DNA of 5,950 bases, from assembly GCA_023392205.1 (NCBI GenBank), contig JAEVZN010000496.1, forward strand, positions 1 to 5,950, given 5' to 3'. Numbering within the stretch: position 1 is the stretch's first letter; each line of letters starts with the position of its first letter. This document shows positions 5,244 through 5,950 of the stretch, piece by piece. Both the position numbers and the translations under genes were made by a program. The notes beneath the pieces were generated by a model. The model did no database searches, had not been told where the DNA came from, and saw only the letters and a program-made list of their open reading frames with translations. This DNA is from Pseudomonadota bacterium (GTDB taxonomy: Bacteria; Pseudomonadota; Alphaproteobacteria; Rhizobiales; Xanthobacteraceae).

Positions 5244-5950
5244 ATGTCGCGGTTACGTCGCAACCGGCGTATTCAACTTTTGTGTGGGGCATCTGTCGGT
5301 GCCATGATGATTGCGGGACATTCGCCCGCTTTTGCGCAGACTCCGGTCGCGCTCGACACGATCACCGTCTCCGCAAGCCGGACCGAGGAGCGCGCCATTG
5401 ACGCGCTTGCGCCGGTGAGCGTGATCACGCTCGACACGATCAACACCGTGTCCGCCAAGCGCCTGTCGGATATCTTCTACAATACACCGGGCGTCACCTT
5501 CCAGGAACGCGGCGACAACCCGGAAACCTCGATCAATATCCGCGGTCTGCAGGATTTCGGACGCGTGGCGGTGATCGTCGACGGTGCGCGGCAGAATTAT
5601 CAGCGCAGCGGTCACAATGCGAATGGCGGCTTCTTCCTCGAACCTGAATTGCTCGGCGGCGTCGATATAGTGCGCGGACCGACCGCGAACATCTACGGAT
5701 CGGGCGCGATCGGCGGCGTGGTGTCGTTCCGCACCAAGGATGCCGACGATATCCTGAACCCCGGCGAGCGTTTCGCCACCACCTTCGCCGGAATGGCCGG
5801 GTCCAATAGTGGGCGCTTCATGGGCTCGGTCTTCACCGCCGGCAAGCCGAACGAGAATATCGACTATATTCTCGGCGCGACGCACCGGATGCAGAGCAAT
5901 TACAAGGGTGGCGACGGCATCGAGATCGCGAATACCGCGAACCATATCTC
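5244..5950 (+). CDS. hmuR: TonB-dependent haem/haemoglobin receptor, N-terminal part (runs off right edge)
   Basis: Outer-membrane receptor that imports haem using TonB energy. The frame is open from ATG 5244 to the window end (235 codons plus two bases), so the beta-barrel is missing. A TAG at 5220-5222 closes the frame upstream, and GGGGG (5234-5238) serves as Shine-Dalgarno. MSRLRRNRR plus a hydrophobic stretch ending SPAFA forms a signal peptide cleaved after about Ala31. A TonB-box-like LDTITVSAS (37-45) follows at once, so no N-terminal signalling domain is present and FecIR-type control is unlikely. The plug domain includes LSDIFYNTPGV (74-84), SINIRGLQDFGRVAVIVDG (96-114), ARQNYQRSGHN (115-125), and the run from FFLEPELL through VDIVRGP, NIYGSGAIGGVV and SFRTKD (130-166), typical of haemoglobin/haem receptors of rhizobia. 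The gene symbol follows the Bradyrhizobium name and is by resemblance. It is divergent from hemP-hmuTUV, whose products handle the imported haem. Confidence 0.93.
   Translation, partial: MSRLRRNRRIQLLCGASVGAMMIAGHSPAFAQTPVALDTITVSASRTEERAIDALAPVSVITLDTINTVSAKRLSDIFYNTPGVTFQERGDNPETSINIRGLQDFGRVAVIVDGARQNYQRSGHNANGGFFLEPELLGGVDIVRGPTANIYGSGAIGGVVSFRTKDADDILNPGERFATTFAGMAGSNSGRFMGSVFTAGKPNENIDYILGATHRMQSNYKGGDGIEIANTANHI

Noticed and set aside
5036..5307. Small open frames in the spacer (minus 5036-5263, plus 5053-5307)
   Set aside because: Both overlap the receptor start or control elements, show no recognisable protein features, and have no good ribosome-binding site.
5253..5945. Minus-strand open frame (230 codons) opposite the receptor
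   Set aside because: Antisense shadow: the plus strand encodes a signal peptide, TonB-box-like segment and intact plug motifs without a stop from 5244 to the window end.
1..5950. CRISPR array, tRNA or rRNA gene, insertion sequence
   Set aside because: No regularly spaced repeats, cloverleaf-like sequence, transposase or terminal inverted repeats were seen; nearly all bases outside 961-1010 and 4928-5243 are accounted for by recognised genes.

Overview
The window is a GC-rich stretch of bacterial chromosome, most likely from an alphaproteobacterium of the order Hyphomicrobiales, in the Bradyrhizobium / Rhodopseudomonas / Afipia neighbourhood. This rests on protein character: an aspartate kinase ending in two ACT domains, a DUF1932-type dehydrogenase, and a HemP/HmuP-HmuTUV haem locus facing a haem-type TonB-dependent receptor. 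No similarity search could be run, so the genus is an inference.

Layout. Positions 1-960 (+) hold the 3' part of lysC (aspartate kinase, 5' end outside the window). After a 50-base gap with a possible weak hairpin comes a NAD(P)-binding dehydrogenase with a DUF1932-like C-terminus (1011-1877, +). It converges on a minus-strand haem-uptake operon, and the two stop codons share the same CTAG. The operon reads, in transcription order, hemP/hmuP (4927-4700), hmuT (4703-3747), hmuU (3759-2674) and hmuV (2677-1874). Each junction overlaps (ATGA, a 13-base overlap, GTGA), so translation is probably coupled throughout. A 316-base AT-richer spacer (4928-5243) separates it from a divergent TonB-dependent haem receptor gene that starts at 5244 (+) and runs off the right edge.

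How the genes work together. The receptor would bring haem across the outer membrane, HmuT would bind it in the periplasm, and HmuU with the ATPase HmuV would move it into the cytoplasm. HemP/HmuP belongs to a small family reported in Bradyrhizobium to assist the iron regulator Irr in activating haem-uptake genes. The spacer holds a TTTAGAA word lying exactly between two weak divergent promoter candidates, plus several short inverted repeats, as expected of a shared control region. No TonB/ExbBD or haem-degrading enzyme is seen in the window.

The system is a recognisable haem-uptake locus rather than a new one. The points most worth a second look are the compact divergent control region, the strong internal ribosome-binding site in lysC that could start a separate regulatory subunit, the shared CTAG stop, and the apparent placement of a haem locus next to lysC, where related genomes often carry ptsP.
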